Assembly: GCA_964023275.1 (NCBI GenBank)
Contig: OZ029929.1
Coordinates: 7,200,437-7,264,436, forward strand
Origin: Norana najaformis
Lineage: Eukaryota; Annelida; Clitellata; Crassiclitellata; Hormogastridae
Length of the DNA: 64,000 bases
Direction: 5' to 3'
The notes under the pieces: model-generated
Told to the model about the DNA's origin: nothing
What the model saw: only the letters and a program-made list of their open reading frames with translations
Database searches by the model: none
In this document: piece by piece, positions 45,481 to 56,814 of the stretch
How the letters are laid out: the number at the start of each line of letters is the position of its first letter
Position numbering within the stretch: the stretch's first letter is position 1
Program-made: the position numbers and the translations under genes

Positions 45481-45840
45481 ATTGATTGAACCCAAACTAG
45501 ATTGGAATGGACTGAACTGCAATGCACTGAGCTATTATGGATTACGCTAATTAGATTATATCAAATGACCAATGTTATACTAGAACTGATCGCATTAATG
45601 CCATTATTTGTCTTGTTCCTGTTCTTTTTTGACGCAGTGTAATTATATTCAGGCTTCGAGCCGACCCATCCGTTCCCCAGCCTGCTTCCTTTCTCTCTCT
45701 CTCTCTCCCGCCCTCTCCCCTCACTGCGCATTCTCTCCCCTCGGCTTTTTATCCCCTTCGGCGCTGGTTCCCTGTCATCCGGCTCCCTCCTCCAGCACAC
45801 TTTGCATGAGTCAGTGCCTTTGGCGACCTGCACGGCTATA

Positions 45841-46440
45841 GCAGCAGCAGCAGCAGCAGCAGCAACGCTAATGGCATCTCGGCGCTGGCAGCTGCGTCTC
45901 TCACCATCCTCCTCTACCGCATCTTCCTCCTCTTCCTCATTGCATCCTCGTCCTCTTCTTCCTCTTCCTCTTCTTCCTCTTACTCTTCTTCCTTCTCCTC
46001 TTCTTTCTCCTTCTCTTCTTCTTCTGCCTCTTATTCCTCCTTCTCTTCTTCCTCCTTCTCTTCTTCCTCCTTCTCTTCTTCCTCCTTCTCTTCTTCCTCT
46101 TCCTCTTCTTCCTCCTTCTCTTCTTCTTCTGCCTCTTCTTCCTCCTTCTCTTCCTCCTTCTCTTCTTCCTTCTCTTCTTCCTCTTCCTCTTCTTCCCCGT
46201 TCTCTTCTTCTTCTGCCTCTTCTTCCTCCTTCTCTTCTTCCTCCTGCTCTTCTTCTTCTGCCTCTTCTTCTTCTTCCTCCTTCTCTTCTTCTTCTGCCTC
46301 TTCTTCCTCCTTCTCTTCTTCCTCCTTCTCTACTTCATCTGCCTCTTCTTCCTCTTCCTCCGCTTCCTCCTTCTCTTCTTCTTTGTCATCGTCATCGTCA
46401 TCATCGTCGTCATCCCACTCGATCTGCTCCTCCTCTTACT
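45841..46440. repeat. (CAG)n and long polypyrimidine TTCTTCCTCC tract
   Basis: Short GCA run at 45841-45862, then about 480 bases of CTTCTTCCTCCTTCT. The Leu/Pro/Ser frame is not a gene. Confidence 0.95.
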
Positions 46441-46599
46441 CCTCATTTATCTTCTTCTCCTCTCTGACTCCCCAGCGGTCGTCACATGGCAGCTTCTGAT
46501 GCTAACCGCTAAGCGCAGCACATGCTCGCCCGTCGGTTCGCGTTCGATCGCCACCGGTAAAGGGAGCCGCATCGTCATCATCGTCTGCGAAATAACGAC

Positions 46600-47045
46600 G
46601 GCGACGGCGACGATGATGATGATGATGACAACGACGACGGCATTAGCTGTTGCGTCGATGGACAGAAAAGAGGAAGAATAGAAGGGAAGGATGAAAACAA
46701 AAAGGAAGGAGGGAGGAACCGAGATATTCCAGGATGGAAATTCAAACGTACGGAGAGAGCAAGAGAAACAGACAGACAGACAGAAAAGAGACAGAGACAG
46801 AGAGAAAGAGAAAGAGAAATAGAAAGAGAGAAAGAGAGTGACAGAGAGACAGAAAAAGAGAGACAGAGAGAGAGTGAGACAGAGAGAGACAGAGAGACAG
46901 AGAGAGATAGAAAGACAGAAAGAGAGAAAGAGAGAAAGAGAGTGAAAAAGAGACAGAAAGAGAGACAGAGAGAGTCAGAGAGAGACAGAAAGACAGAGAG
47001 AGATAGAAAGACAGAGAGAAAGAGAGACAGACAGACAGACAGAGA
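46600..47045. repeat. GAT/GAC patch and (GAGACA)n-type purine-rich tract
   Basis: GATGATGATGATGACAACG at 46612. GAGACAGAGAGAAAGAGA runs over 46750-47045. Confidence 0.9.
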
Positions 47046-47399
47046 ATATGGCGGGGTGAAGAAGAGGAGACGAAAGAGGAGAAACAGGACAGGGACTGAA
47101 TAGAGAGAGGTAGGGACGAACTAAGGAAGGGAGGAAAGCATGGATTTGTGATTGGGAGCGCAGAGGGATAGACCAATAATAAGCTGAACAAATTCATCTC
47201 AATGGAGGATTGTCTAAATGACCAGTGAGGAATAAGTAATGAAGCAAAGGAGGAAACCAAGCAGGAGAAGACAAAGTGAGGAAGCAAAGAAACAAGGAAC
47301 ATACATGCTAAAGAAGGAGCGGAAGGAGGGAGGAAAGAAAGAAAGGGTGAAGATTCAGACAGACAGACAGCAGACAGACAGAGAGACAGACACACAGGC

Positions 47400-48265
47400 A
47401 GACAGACTGCCTTTAACCATGCAAATGTCCTGTGCTATTTATCAGGATTCGTCACCCACATCTAAATTCGCATTTACAGGTTTTTATTTTTTCCTTCAAA
47501 TTCGACTTTTCAAGTTTTTATTTTTCGGCAATATGTTTTACTATTTGGGTTTGGGCAGTTTTCGTGTCAATTTAAACATTACTTGAACATATAAAGCTGT
47601 TATATATTTTATCTCTTTGGTCGCTTAATTAACCGGACGAACATCTCTTTAACATCATCATGACTCCATCATAGCATCATCGCTCCACCATACTCAGAAG
47701 TACCGCGAGCGCAACTTGGCAATTTTTGCTTTCACTAACTGACGTACTTCTACTATGGTCAAACAGCTTTCTGGAACATTTCACAGAGGTCAGCTAACTC
47801 CTCAAAAACGGCGTTTAAAACATTTAGTGGATTAGGATTTGTTTCATCCTTCAATCAAAACTTGTACACGGGTAGTTATTTTCAATCACCTATTGTTTAC
47901 AATATTTGCTCATTACGCTGTTATGCGAGAGAGCAGTCAGTCTTAGAGCCCTGTATTACGAAATATCCATAATGCATCCATTAAAGAGACCATAAAGGTC
48001 AGAGTTCAGAAAGCTCCGTTCATAAGTCTTACTTCGCGCGCACACTGGTGGGAATTGATATCCAGCTCAGTAGCCCAGTGTATTATGTGGTCCAGATGAA
48101 TGCGATTAAAGTTTCGGTGGACACTTAACAACCTAGGCTAGCACGTTGTATGGTTTCGCAATATGTGGCATGGAACATTGTTTTGGCCTTCTGAACATAA
48201 TAGGCTAAATATTCCAGCGTCTGTAACAGTGAGCTAAATTTAACGTTGAAATAATATCAACACTC
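47400..48265. other. Unassigned sequence
   Basis: Non-repetitive by eye; no gene, splice pattern or element recognised. Confidence 0.5.
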
Positions 48266-48269
48266 CCCA

Positions 48270-48746
48270 AATTTATGCGCTATCAGAAAATGTTGTGTGC
48301 GCAATCCTCAAATATCGTGTATGCGCAAGTGGGCATCTGGTCCTTAAAATTTGGAAATCGCTCCATAGCCATAACTGCTCCATCCCTCTGGAATAAACTT
48401 CCGCAAGAATTACGACAATTATCTGACCCATCATACGAACTCACCAACACTTTACCTCTTGCAATTTCTAGGCTGGTCTTTAAGTGAAGACTGAATCCAT
48501 TACTCTTCCAAAAATCTTATCCTGGTTCTTTCTCTTCTCCTTTTCTGTCCCTCCGCTCCAATCCGAAGCACCATCCGCCGTAGCCGTCTGACTGCATGCC
48601 TGCCTGCCTGCTGGATCTTGACCTGGAACCAAACTCTTTCTGCCTATCAATTTTTGTTTTGACTGAGCGCCAGTGAATAAGCTGGTTCAAGCTACTTGGC
48701 TTTTGTTGGGCGCTGTAGAAATCTCTAGCTTACGATTACGATTACA
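48270..48746 (+). mobile_element. LINE family A with intact reverse-transcriptase C-terminus and 3' end
   Basis: An open frame (48275-48487) reads RSIAITAPSLWNKLPQELRQ, then LSDPSYELTN and LAISRLVFK before a stop. This is the LINE C-terminal signature, where full copies continue FHSKLKTFLF. The 3' untranslated part follows with pyrimidine-rich sequence, CTGCCTGCCTGC, the TTGTTTTGACTGAGCGCC...GGGCGCTGTAGAAATC hairpin and the TTACGATTACGATTAC tail. It is the copy that best joins coding end to tail for this family. Confidence 0.8.
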
Positions 48747-48749
48747 GGG

Positions 48750-49680
48750 AACATCGCACACACGGTGCCTCACTGTTCCGCAGTTTCTCGCAAACAGAAG
48801 ATGACGCATCGTCTGATGTCTTTCGAGCCACGATGCTGATGTCGAACACGTTTCAATTAATCGTAAAACCTTTTCGTTGTTGACTGTCTGTGAAACTCCA
48901 AAGACTCTCCTCGCCCTTCCTTCACAGAATATAAGATCTTTTCGGTTGCAGGCGGTTTACAGGTCTCTAGATCTGTAGGTCTGAGGCACAGCTGTCCAGC
49001 TGATACCATTCATTCCGGAATGGTAGACAGATCCCACGCAATGATGGCGAGGTATCGATTGCGAGGGACGACACACCGTCGAAAACACACAATCACGAGA
49101 TCATAACACTGCATATCACGTGCTTAGAATAGTTCAGAGGAGTTTCTCATACGCCGCGTACCACTTCGATGTTTCCCGTCTTAACAGCCAATTTTCGCCA
49201 ACGTCCTCTTCAAAGATTCTGCTTAGACTTATGAGACGGTTTTATCATCCAAACAATTCCATAAATCGACCAACTCTTGCTTCAGTAAGCGTGGCTTGTG
49301 CTTTTCCTTTTGTGTCTACGGCATCATATAGGGAATCCACAGCTTCGAGTACGATTTTCACTGCTTTTTGACATGAAGTCTACTGCTACGGGAAGTGATT
49401 ATATTGCTTCTTGGTATAGACTCTAATGACTCTAGAAAGGTTTTTTGCGTAGGGTATGGATATGACATCTTGTGTGGACTCGTGATTATAATGCGATAGT
49501 TAATAAGCGACTAGATATTTGTGTCCGATTGCTATCTACAGTGAATGGACTATTCTACTAGACATTGTCCAGACTACAGCTTCTGCTGATATAAGACATT
49601 ATACATTTCCAATGCGAAATTGAGCACTTTTACCAACAAAAGTTTAAATGACTGGACTTAACAATACATTTCAATTCTAT
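48750..49680. other. Unassigned sequence
   Basis: An 83-codon frame at 49120-49371 has no recognised domain. No elements seen. Confidence 0.5.
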
Positions 49681-49788
49681 CAATTTTGCCTATCGATTTT
49701 GTTATGACTGAGCGCCTGTGAATAAGCTGGTTCTCGCGACTTAGCTTTCGTTGGGCGCTGTAGAAACCTTGAGATTACGATTACGATA
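49681..49788 (+). mobile_element. LINE 3' end, family A, short copy
   Basis: Only the terminal hairpin block (TTTTGTTATGACTGAGCGCC ... TTGGGCGCTGTAGAAACC) and an ATTACGATTACGAT tail. This is strongly 5'-truncated, as expected for target-primed insertion. Confidence 0.65.
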
Positions 49789-49859
49789 TATGGTCAGTAG
49801 TATTCAGGCTTCAATGATGTCACCGAAGTCAGCTTTGGAACACTTTCATGTCTTGTCTG

Positions 49860-50240
49860 TCCATCTGTAGCTCTGCCCTCTTTCCGTCCTTCCGTTCATC
49901 CATCAATCACATCGTCCGTTGGTCCATCCATCCGTCCGTCCTTCCATGCATCTGTGGCTTTCATCTGTCCATCCATCCGTCATCTAGCCATCGCTTCGTC
50001 CGTACGTCCATCCATCCATCCACTCGCTCATCCGTCTGTCCATCCATCCATCCATCCATCCATCCTTCCATCCTTCCATCCTTCCATCCATCCATCCATC
50101 CATCCTTCCATCCATCCATCCATCCATCCATCCATCCATCCATCCATCCATCCTTTCATCCATCCATCCATCCATCCCTCAGTCCGTTCGTCCGTCTCTG
50201 TTTCCCCGTCTGCCCTTCATTCCGTCCGTTTGTGACTTCC
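49860..50240. repeat. (ATCC)n with CTTC and CGTC variants
   Basis: Clean core at 50038-50178, degenerate flanks. Confidence 0.92.
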
Positions 50241-50469
50241 CGCTCGTCTGCTTGTGTGCATCTGTCATTTGATCTGTTCATATGGGTTTGATAAGGCAGC
50301 TATAGATTACGGTCGCATAATCCCTGCGATGCATCAGCGGCGCCTTTCCAAGTCTCCTGCGGCGTCACCGGCTGTTCCGCCGATTGAGCTGCCTCCCTCC
50401 CTCAGTCGCCCTCAGACAAGTGGACGCAGTACCAAATGCGTTCGTTTCACGCACTCGTTATAAGTAGCA

Positions 50470-50845
50470 CGACCGCACCCACACACGCGCACACACACAC
50501 ACACATACAAACCTACACTCATGAACAGGCACGCACACATCCACACACACATCCACACACCCACTCACACACACATCCACCCACCCACTCACACATCCCA
50601 TCGACACCCACACACATCCACACACACCCACTCACACACACATCCACCCACCCACTCACACATCCCATCAACACCCACACACACACACATCCACCCACCC
50701 ACTCACACATCCCATCAACACCCACACACACACACCCACTCACACACATCCACCCACCCACTCACACATCCCATCAACACCCACACACACACACACATCC
50801 ACCCACCCACTCACACATCCCATCAATACCCACACACACACTTTA
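50470..50845. repeat. CACA-rich ~55-70-bp higher-order repeat
   Basis: CATCCACCCACCCACTCACA, CATCCCATCAACACCCACA repeats five to six times. Confidence 0.92.
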
Positions 50846-51009
50846 ATGTGACTGTCCTTTTCTCTGCCGGTGCCTGTCTTTTTGTTCCTGCTTCCGTCCC
50901 TACTTCATTGTCTGACTCACTCTGTCCTTCTGGCTTTCTCTTTGTATGTTTGTTTCTACCAGTCTCCATCTTGGTTTCTGTCTCTGCGTCTCTGTCTGTT
51001 TCTCAACCT

Positions 51010-51220
51010 TCTCTCGTGTATATATATACACACACACATATATATATATATATAGATAAATACCTATGAATAGGTATATACATAATGAACCACGCGCAAT
51101 CAGTCTATAGATATATACTCATATCGGGCTCGTATGGCTATATATAAGCCCTTATATATAAACAAAAATATATATATCTAGAATGGCTATTTATAGCTAT
51201 TGTAATTGCTAATTGTAGCG
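51010..51220. repeat. TATA-rich low-complexity sequence
   Basis: ACACACAC and (TA)n near 51030-51055; GGCTATATATAAGCC is palindromic. Confidence 0.75.
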
Positions 51221-51342
51221 CGGATCGCCGGCTTTTCGTCACGCCTGCTGCCTCTAGCTGGCCATTGCTGTTCGCGGTTCATTGCGCTCGTTGTTCATTA
51301 GTAATTCGTTCGTTTGTTTGTTGACTGTCTGCTATTTGTCAA

Positions 51343-51395
51343 CAATAATAATCCGAGAACTTCTATAGCGCCACTGTATCGTCGCTGCTAAACAA
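51343..51395 (-). mobile_element. Possible LINE 3' terminus, family C
   Basis: ATAATAATCCGAGAACTTC, TATAGCGCCACTGTATCGTC. Only the terminal motif is present. Confidence 0.35.
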
Positions 51396-51573
51396 AATCG
51401 GCGTGCGTGCTAAATTTCAGGGTCAGTCCGATTGAAAGCGAGGAAGGAAATCGGAGAAGACAAGCAGACAGCTTACGTAGGAAATGAGTTGAGGAAGAGA
51501 CGAGTTTTTGTGGCATTGATAGCCGATCCATCTTCGAAACTCCGCGAATCCTCCGTCAGTCTTTTCTCGGTAA

Positions 51574-51621
51574 GATCGACGTCAACGGCCATCGCAGCCA
51601 CAAGATGTCGTTACACACTGG
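51574..51621 (-). mobile_element. Short SINE-like element F, partial copy 4
   Basis: Only the 5' half is seen: GATCGACGTCAACGGCCATC, GCAGCCACAAGATGTCGTTA. No target duplication is visible. Confidence 0.45.
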
Positions 51622-51849
51622 TTACAATTTGTCAATCCTTAGTCAACGTATCGTCAATCTCGTGTTTATTCTTTCGTTGATCCTTCCACCCTTATTTCTT
51701 CAGTATTTCGTCAACCATAAGAGAGTATTTATTCTGTTCTTTAGCCAATCCTCTTTCTGTCTTGTACCAACATCTCGTCAAGTCGCGGCAATCATTCCCA
51801 CTTTCCACGGCAAGAAATTAATTGCCTACTGCTCTCAATCGGCGTCTTA

Positions 51850-51950
51850 GTTCATCCTGCCAGCGGTGACGCTGTACAGAGTAAGCGCTTCTGAGTAGTT
51901 TGTTCTGTAAAAAGCGCTATATAAGTTATCAAATACAATACAATAAACAG
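51850..51950 (+). mobile_element. LINE 3' terminus with ATACA tail
   Basis: AAGCGCTTCTGAGTAGTTTG, TTCTGTAAAAAGCGCTATAT, then AAATACAATACAATA. AGCGCTT can pair with AAGCGCT. The tail differs from families A to G. Confidence 0.55.
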
Positions 51951-52104
51951 CTCTGGGTGACAACCGTAAACAAAAACACACTGTTGACAACGGAATAAAC
52001 ACCTCCTGAACAATCTAATGTAAGTATGTACGAGTATACATGAGATTTTTGTGAATTTTTCCAATATTTGGGATTGTTTTCTTGGTAAAATGGTCATGTT
52101 GTTA

Positions 52105-52300
52105 AATTTTACATTCATACATTGTATGTATCTGTGTGTATGTATGTATGTACGTGTGTATGTTTGCATGTTTGCCTGTAGGTAGGCATACAATGTATGT
52201 ATGTGGGTATCTAGGTATACATGTACGAATGTCTGATGTACGTATGTATGCATGTTTGCATGTAGGTAAGTATGTATATATGTGGGTATGTATATGCATA
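52105..52300. repeat. (ATGT)n with duplicated segment
   Basis: GTATGTATG with GCATGTTTGC(A/C)TGTAGGTA repeated about 75 bases apart. Confidence 0.8.
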
Positions 52301-52574
52301 TATGACAGTCTTCTAGACAGTCTTTACTGTATATTGTTGTTATGCATTAGTCCCTGCAGTGGGACAGAGGACATGTCCCCCATTATTTAGGATAATGGCT
52401 CCCATGACGGTGCCCCTCATATTAGTGAATGTTTTAGAACCGTTTAGCAAAATCGCGTTGTTAATGAATACAGCAACAGTAATACTGAATTCGCAAGAGA
52501 TGATACAGAAAAGGACACAAGAAGACATCAGTTCTAAGTTCTAAGTACTGGAAACCATTTTGTTCGATCGTGGT

Positions 52575-52659
52575 TTTGTGTTATGAGGTTGCGAGTGCCT
52601 TCGAGGAATTTCTCTTGAAAAGCGCTACACAAATTTACGATTACAATTACGATTACAAT
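52575..52659 (+). mobile_element. LINE 3' terminus, family B, short copy
   Basis: GTTGCGAGTGCCTTCGAGG, TTTCTCTTGAAAAGCGCTAC, ACAAATTTACGATTACAATT and further tail units. Confidence 0.65.
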
Positions 52660-52814
52660 CAAATCATGTGATAAAAATTTGATGACGTAGACAACATACA
52701 GTTGTCATCAACAATGCAATCAAAGTCATAGGTTAATCCACTGTGGTACACACTAAATTAGGATGCGGTTAAATAGACTGAACTGATATACCAGACAAGA
52801 CAGCCTATATTTGC

Positions 52815-53065
52815 CAATTGTAATTCTAATCGTAAGTTTATATAGCGCCACTTAAAACAAACTCATAAGAGGCTCTCCCAACCTGACAATACAAAAAACG
52901 ATCGAAAAGATTGGTTTTCAAGCGCTTATGGAAAAGAGACAAAGAAAAGCGAAGAAGCTCATGTCGCAGGTTGCAAGGCAGCTTAGTCTAGAAACGTGGG
53001 CCGACGATAGCAAACCTTCTGTATAGGACCGCGGAAGTTCGGGCAGCGAGACAACAGGGTCGCTT
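52815..53065 (-). mobile_element. LINE 3' end, family B
   Basis: Tail CAATTGTAATTCTAATCG, then TTTATATAGCGCCACTTAAA, AAGAGGCTCTCCCAACC and a remnant coding part containing TTTTCAAGCGCTTATGG. It begins immediately beside the tail of the 53066 element. Confidence 0.7.
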
Positions 53066-53310
53066 TGTAATCGTAATTGTAATCGTAATTCCGAGATTTA
53101 TACAGCGCCCTACAGGGACCAGCTTACTTGCAGACGCTCAGTCAAAACAAAATCGATAGGCACGTGTTCGGTTTGAGGTCAAAATCCAAGAGTCAGGCAC
53201 AGAGACAGCGTGGCAGCTATGGTCAGTGATGTTTGGGATTGGAGCTGAAAGAGGGATAAGAGGAAGAAGGGGAGTCAGGATAGGATCTGTGAAAGAGGAC
53301 TGTTCTGAGT
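53066..53310 (-). mobile_element. LINE 3' end, family A
   Basis: GTAATCGTAATTGTAATCG tail, ATTTATACAGCGCCCTACAG, GGGACCAGCTTACTTGCAG, then the GAGGAAGAAGGGGAGTCAGG coding remnant. Its tail abuts the 5' end of the next minus-strand LINE (52815-53065). Confidence 0.7.
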
Positions 53311-53390
53311 GGCAGAGCGAAGAAATCTGCGACCACAGACCGAGGCGCATGACTCCTTAAGACGGAGTACAGCCAATTTAAAGGACTAGA

Positions 53391-53705
53391 GTCGTAGTCG
53401 TAATCGTAAACTCTAGATTTCTACAGCGCCCATCGAAAGCTAAATCGCGGGAACCAGCTTATTCACAGGCGCTCAGTCAAAGCAAAATCAATAGGCAAGA
53501 CGGGTTCGGTTGCAGGTCGAGATCCAAGAGTCAGACAGGCAGGTAGTCAGAAGGTTAGGTTTGGTAAAGGATCTGCAGGATAGACAAGGGTTCTAGATCA
53601 TGATCCAACAGTCAGCCAGGCAGACAGTCAGACGTCTAGGGTGGGTGGTGTTTGGAATTGGATCTGTAGGATAGACAAGGGCAAGAAGAAGAGGAAGAGT
53701 CAGGA
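53391..53705 (-). mobile_element. LINE 3' end, family A, with internal duplication
   Basis: Tail GTCGTAGTCGTAATCGTAAA, then ACAGCGCCCATCGAAAGC and GGCGCTCAGTCAAAGC. The stretch GATC(C/A)A(A/C)(G/C)AGTCAG...GGATCTGYAGGATAGACAAGGG occurs twice, so part of the 3' untranslated region is duplicated. Confidence 0.65.
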
Positions 53706-54085
53706 CCAAACTAAACTTTATACAATTTGTCACCTGGCTTATCCAATTTAGCCTGTCTCTCCGTCTCAGAAGAATGACTTTCTGGCCTTGACCTGACTAC
53801 AGCTTGTTTTTGATGCGTCATTGGCTGCTGCCTTGCACATTGTACACCGGCGCTATAGAAGTTGCTACTTAGCATAACTACTAGCAAATTAGATATGAAT
53901 TGTTTCTGCAAGACTCGACTAGATTAGACCATTAAGATCAGGTTATCGTCGCAAGAGATACGATCAGTTACCGTGAGATAAATTATGTCATATCAGATCG
54001 TATTCGACATATTAGCCGAGATTAGAATAGATTAGAGAGCGCGGGCAATAATTCCACACTCCGCCCCACGTCGCTTAATTCTCAT

Positions 54086-54097
54086 TGCGCATGCGCA
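54086..54097. promoter_or_regulatory. Perfect palindromic NRF1-type site
   Basis: TGCGCATGCGCA is an exact 12-bp palindrome matching the NRF1 consensus. An Sp/KLF-like CCGCCCCACG lies about 20 bases before it. This combination is usual in TATA-less animal promoters, so an unrecognised transcription unit may start here. Confidence 0.4.
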
Positions 54098-54370
54098 GTG
54101 CTCGTCGAGAATCCGACCCCGGTTTCTCAGCAGGCGTGCTTCTTAGCTTGTTGCATCCTTCTCTTCTTCTTCCTTCTCCTCGGCGTCCTCCTCTTCCCCC
54201 TCATCGTCCTCTTCGGTTGCTGCAGCTGCTGCTCTTGCATCCTCAGTTGTCCTTATCGATCGTCTGTCAAACCGAAGAGCGCGAATCTCGTCCCTAGGCG
54301 GCGCTCGACCGTTGCGCGTAATGGATTATCGTACCGGGTGGGGAACGGTTACGCCCCAGAACTCTAATGC
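54098..54370 (+). other. Open frame with one hydrophobic segment, no start codon
   Basis: The frame reads CFLACCILLFFFLLLGVLLF and then a Cys-rich stretch and a basic tail, ending in TAA at 54365-54367. It starts at GTG, with no ATG before the hydrophobic part, next to the NRF1-type site. It could be an exon, but I see no confirming splice signals. Confidence 0.2.
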
Positions 54371-54509
54371 TTTCAGAAAGCAGCCTAGAGACATCAATTG
54401 TCGGTTAATGAAGCACCGATGCAGAGACAGGTGACGTGGCCTACGATCAGACTGTCGGGTTATTTATGGTAACCCGACACATGTCTGGTAGTTGGAACCC
54501 TTAACAATT

Positions 54510-54570
54510 GATACCAGACACTTACCTTTGTCAGATTTATGAAAAGCGCCGTATAAATAGCTAAATCCAT
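54510..54570 (+). mobile_element. LINE 3' terminus leading into (ATCC)n
   Basis: ACACTTACCTTTGTCAG, then ATTTATGAAAAGCGCCGTAT, AAATAGCTAA and immediately (ATCC)n. Terminal motif only. Confidence 0.5.
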
Positions 54571-54785
54571 CCATCCATCCACCCACCCACCCACCCACCC
54601 ATCCATCCATCCATCCATCCATCCAGCCATTCATCCATCCATCCATCCATACATACATACATATATACATACATATGTACATACATACATACAGATACAT
54701 ACACTTCCATCCATTCATCTATCCATCCATCCATGCAAAAATACATACATACATACATATATACATACCAAACATACATACATAC
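54568..54785. repeat. (ATCC)n, (ACCC)n and (ATAC)n compound microsatellite
   Basis: It begins at the LINE terminus 54510-54570 and alternates ATCC and ATAC blocks. Confidence 0.92.
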
Positions 54786-55240
54786 TGTCGACGACCTACC
54801 GAAGTTGTCGATCGATCGGGCTTCGCACTGAACACACGCAAGTATTGATTTTCATACGTGAAATTAATTAAATCAACAGTTCAGTGACAATCGTACAATA
54901 ATCGTCGACATGCAAATTCGCTACAAGCACGAATTTATCAAACGACATTTATATCTCAACTATCACCTGAGCACCCAACAGGCTATCGCTACGAAAACCT
55001 TTTCGCGCTCCCTTAACAATGCATTTGCGATCGCTTTCTATAGGCTTTTTTCTGCCAAGTCAACGGTTATTGCTGACGTCCGTCAATGCGCGAGAACGCC
55101 GACAAATCAGAAGCATTGATTTAAATGAATCAATGCCAACGTCACCTTGGCTCAGTGCCAGCCAATCACAAATAAGTCAACAACCCGATGACTCATAGAT
55201 GTGACGTCATAGAAATTTTCGTTACACTTGCCTTCTTAAA
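54785..55240 (-). mobile_element. Candidate solo LTR-like segment
   Basis: Read on the minus strand it contains ATGAGTCATCGGGTT, GCGATCGC, GATAAATTCGTGCTTGTAGC and GATCGACAACTTCGGTAGG, GTCGTCGACAG in an order colinear with 56815-57360 on the plus strand. AP-1-like TGAGTCA and CRE-like TGACGTCA suggest a promoter. No coding domains flank it. An LTR origin is inferred. Confidence 0.35.
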
Positions 55241-55444
55241 ACTTGCTCACTCAAATGCAGAAAATTACTTACATATATACGTATGTACACATACATACAA
55301 ACATATACACATAGGCCCTATTCAAATATACATATGTGTTGCGATCTTGCTGTTAGACTATACAGGATTGCTTCACGCACACACTAGACAGCATTAGAGG
55401 GATTCATAGTGTTCATATCAAGCAGATTTAGATTTAGGTTATAT

Positions 55445-55545
55445 ATATATATCCCTTCCTTCCTTCCTTCCTCCCTTCCTTCCTTTCTTCCTTCTTTCCT
55501 TCCTTCCTTCCTTCCCTCCTCCCTTCCTTCCTATCTTTCTTTAAT
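55445..55545. repeat. (CCTT)n microsatellite
   Basis: CCTTCCTTCC with CCCTCC and CTTT variants, after a short TA run. Confidence 0.92.
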
Positions 55546-55963
55546 TATTTCAGTTTCTTTCTTATTTCTTTCATATTGGTTCAGATTCACATAGTCGGGT
55601 TCAGATCCAGATAGTTTGGTTCAGATCCACGGTGTGGTTCCTATACGGAAATTTTAGTCCACACCCACGCAGTTTGATTCAGATCTAGGCAGAGCGATTA
55701 AAATACAGAAAATCTGGCAAAATTTGGTTCATTCGTTTGTTCGTTCATTCGTTCATTCAATAAATTTATATACCGTTTCTTAAAGAGATATCCTAGGAAG
55801 CGCCACCTTTAGTTCGGCCTCGGCGAAAGACAAAACAATATTCAAACTTGCATATTTAGGCAGTTTGCGCCAGGTGCAGACAGTTGAGTTCCCATCCATG
55901 ATGTGTTATTCAAATTCAGCTTCGTTTAGGTATTTAGCAGTTAGTTTTCGAGTGCCATATATC
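55546..55963. repeat. Degenerate 'GGTTCAGATCCA' repeat and unassigned sequence
   Basis: GGTTCAGAT(T/C)CA(C/G)ATAG recurs three times at 55578-55640. (GTTC)n and a minus-strand ATTTATATACCG terminus-like motif follow near 55735-55800. Confidence 0.5.
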
Positions 55964-56302
<339 letters not shown>

Positions 56303-56612
56303 CTATGCATCCCAGTCGCATCCATCCTCGGCGACAGATTTCTCGCACTACTGCGCAAGGTGACCTGTTTGTCTCGCCCGCCTGGACTTCCACGGTCCTT
56401 CGCAGAAGCTGAGCTTTGTTTTATCCATCTTTCTGGAATAAATTGCCAAGCACCCTGCGACGTGAGCTTCTTGGCTTTTCTCTGCTCCTTTTCCGTAAGC
56501 GCTTGAAAACCGTCCTATTCGATCATCGTTTTCTGTTGTCAGGTTGGGAGCTCCAGTAATGAGTTTCTGTTGAAGTGAGGCTATATAAATCTGTGATTAC
56601 AAATTACAAGTA
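56303..56612 (+). mobile_element. LINE C-terminus and 3' end, family B, in frame to its stop
   Basis: The frame through 56429 reads SFWNKLPSTLRRELLGFS, then FRKRLKTVLFDHRFLLSGWE and stops at 56557-56559. Upstream, QGDLFVSPAWTSTV resembles the segment that precedes this block in CR1/L2-type proteins. The 3' end has GTTGAAGTGAGGCTATATAA and an ATTACAAATTACAAG tail. It starts right at the tail of the preceding family A element. Confidence 0.8.
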
Positions 56613-56814
56613 AACGCATAAACCGGACGTCGTCCACCAATTGGGGAACTCATTCCGATGCAAAAGCCTCTATTTCTTCATCTCGTAGCTTTAAATCTGA
56701 TGAGATAGGATATGGAGATAAGGTAGCTAAGATTAGGCAATGCCAAGCAAGGCAAGATAAAGTAAGGTAAGTCAGGATAGGGTAAGTGTGAACGCAATAT
56801 TGCGCTGCTTAATC

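Noticed and set aside
45802-46467. 221-codon Leu/Pro/Ser-rich frame
   Set aside because: It lies in a pure polypyrimidine tract; it looks like a membrane protein only because CTT/CTC/TCC codons dominate.
49120-49371. 83-codon frame as an exon
   Set aside because: No recognised domain, no polypyrimidine-AG/GT pair that fits, no conserved neighbour.
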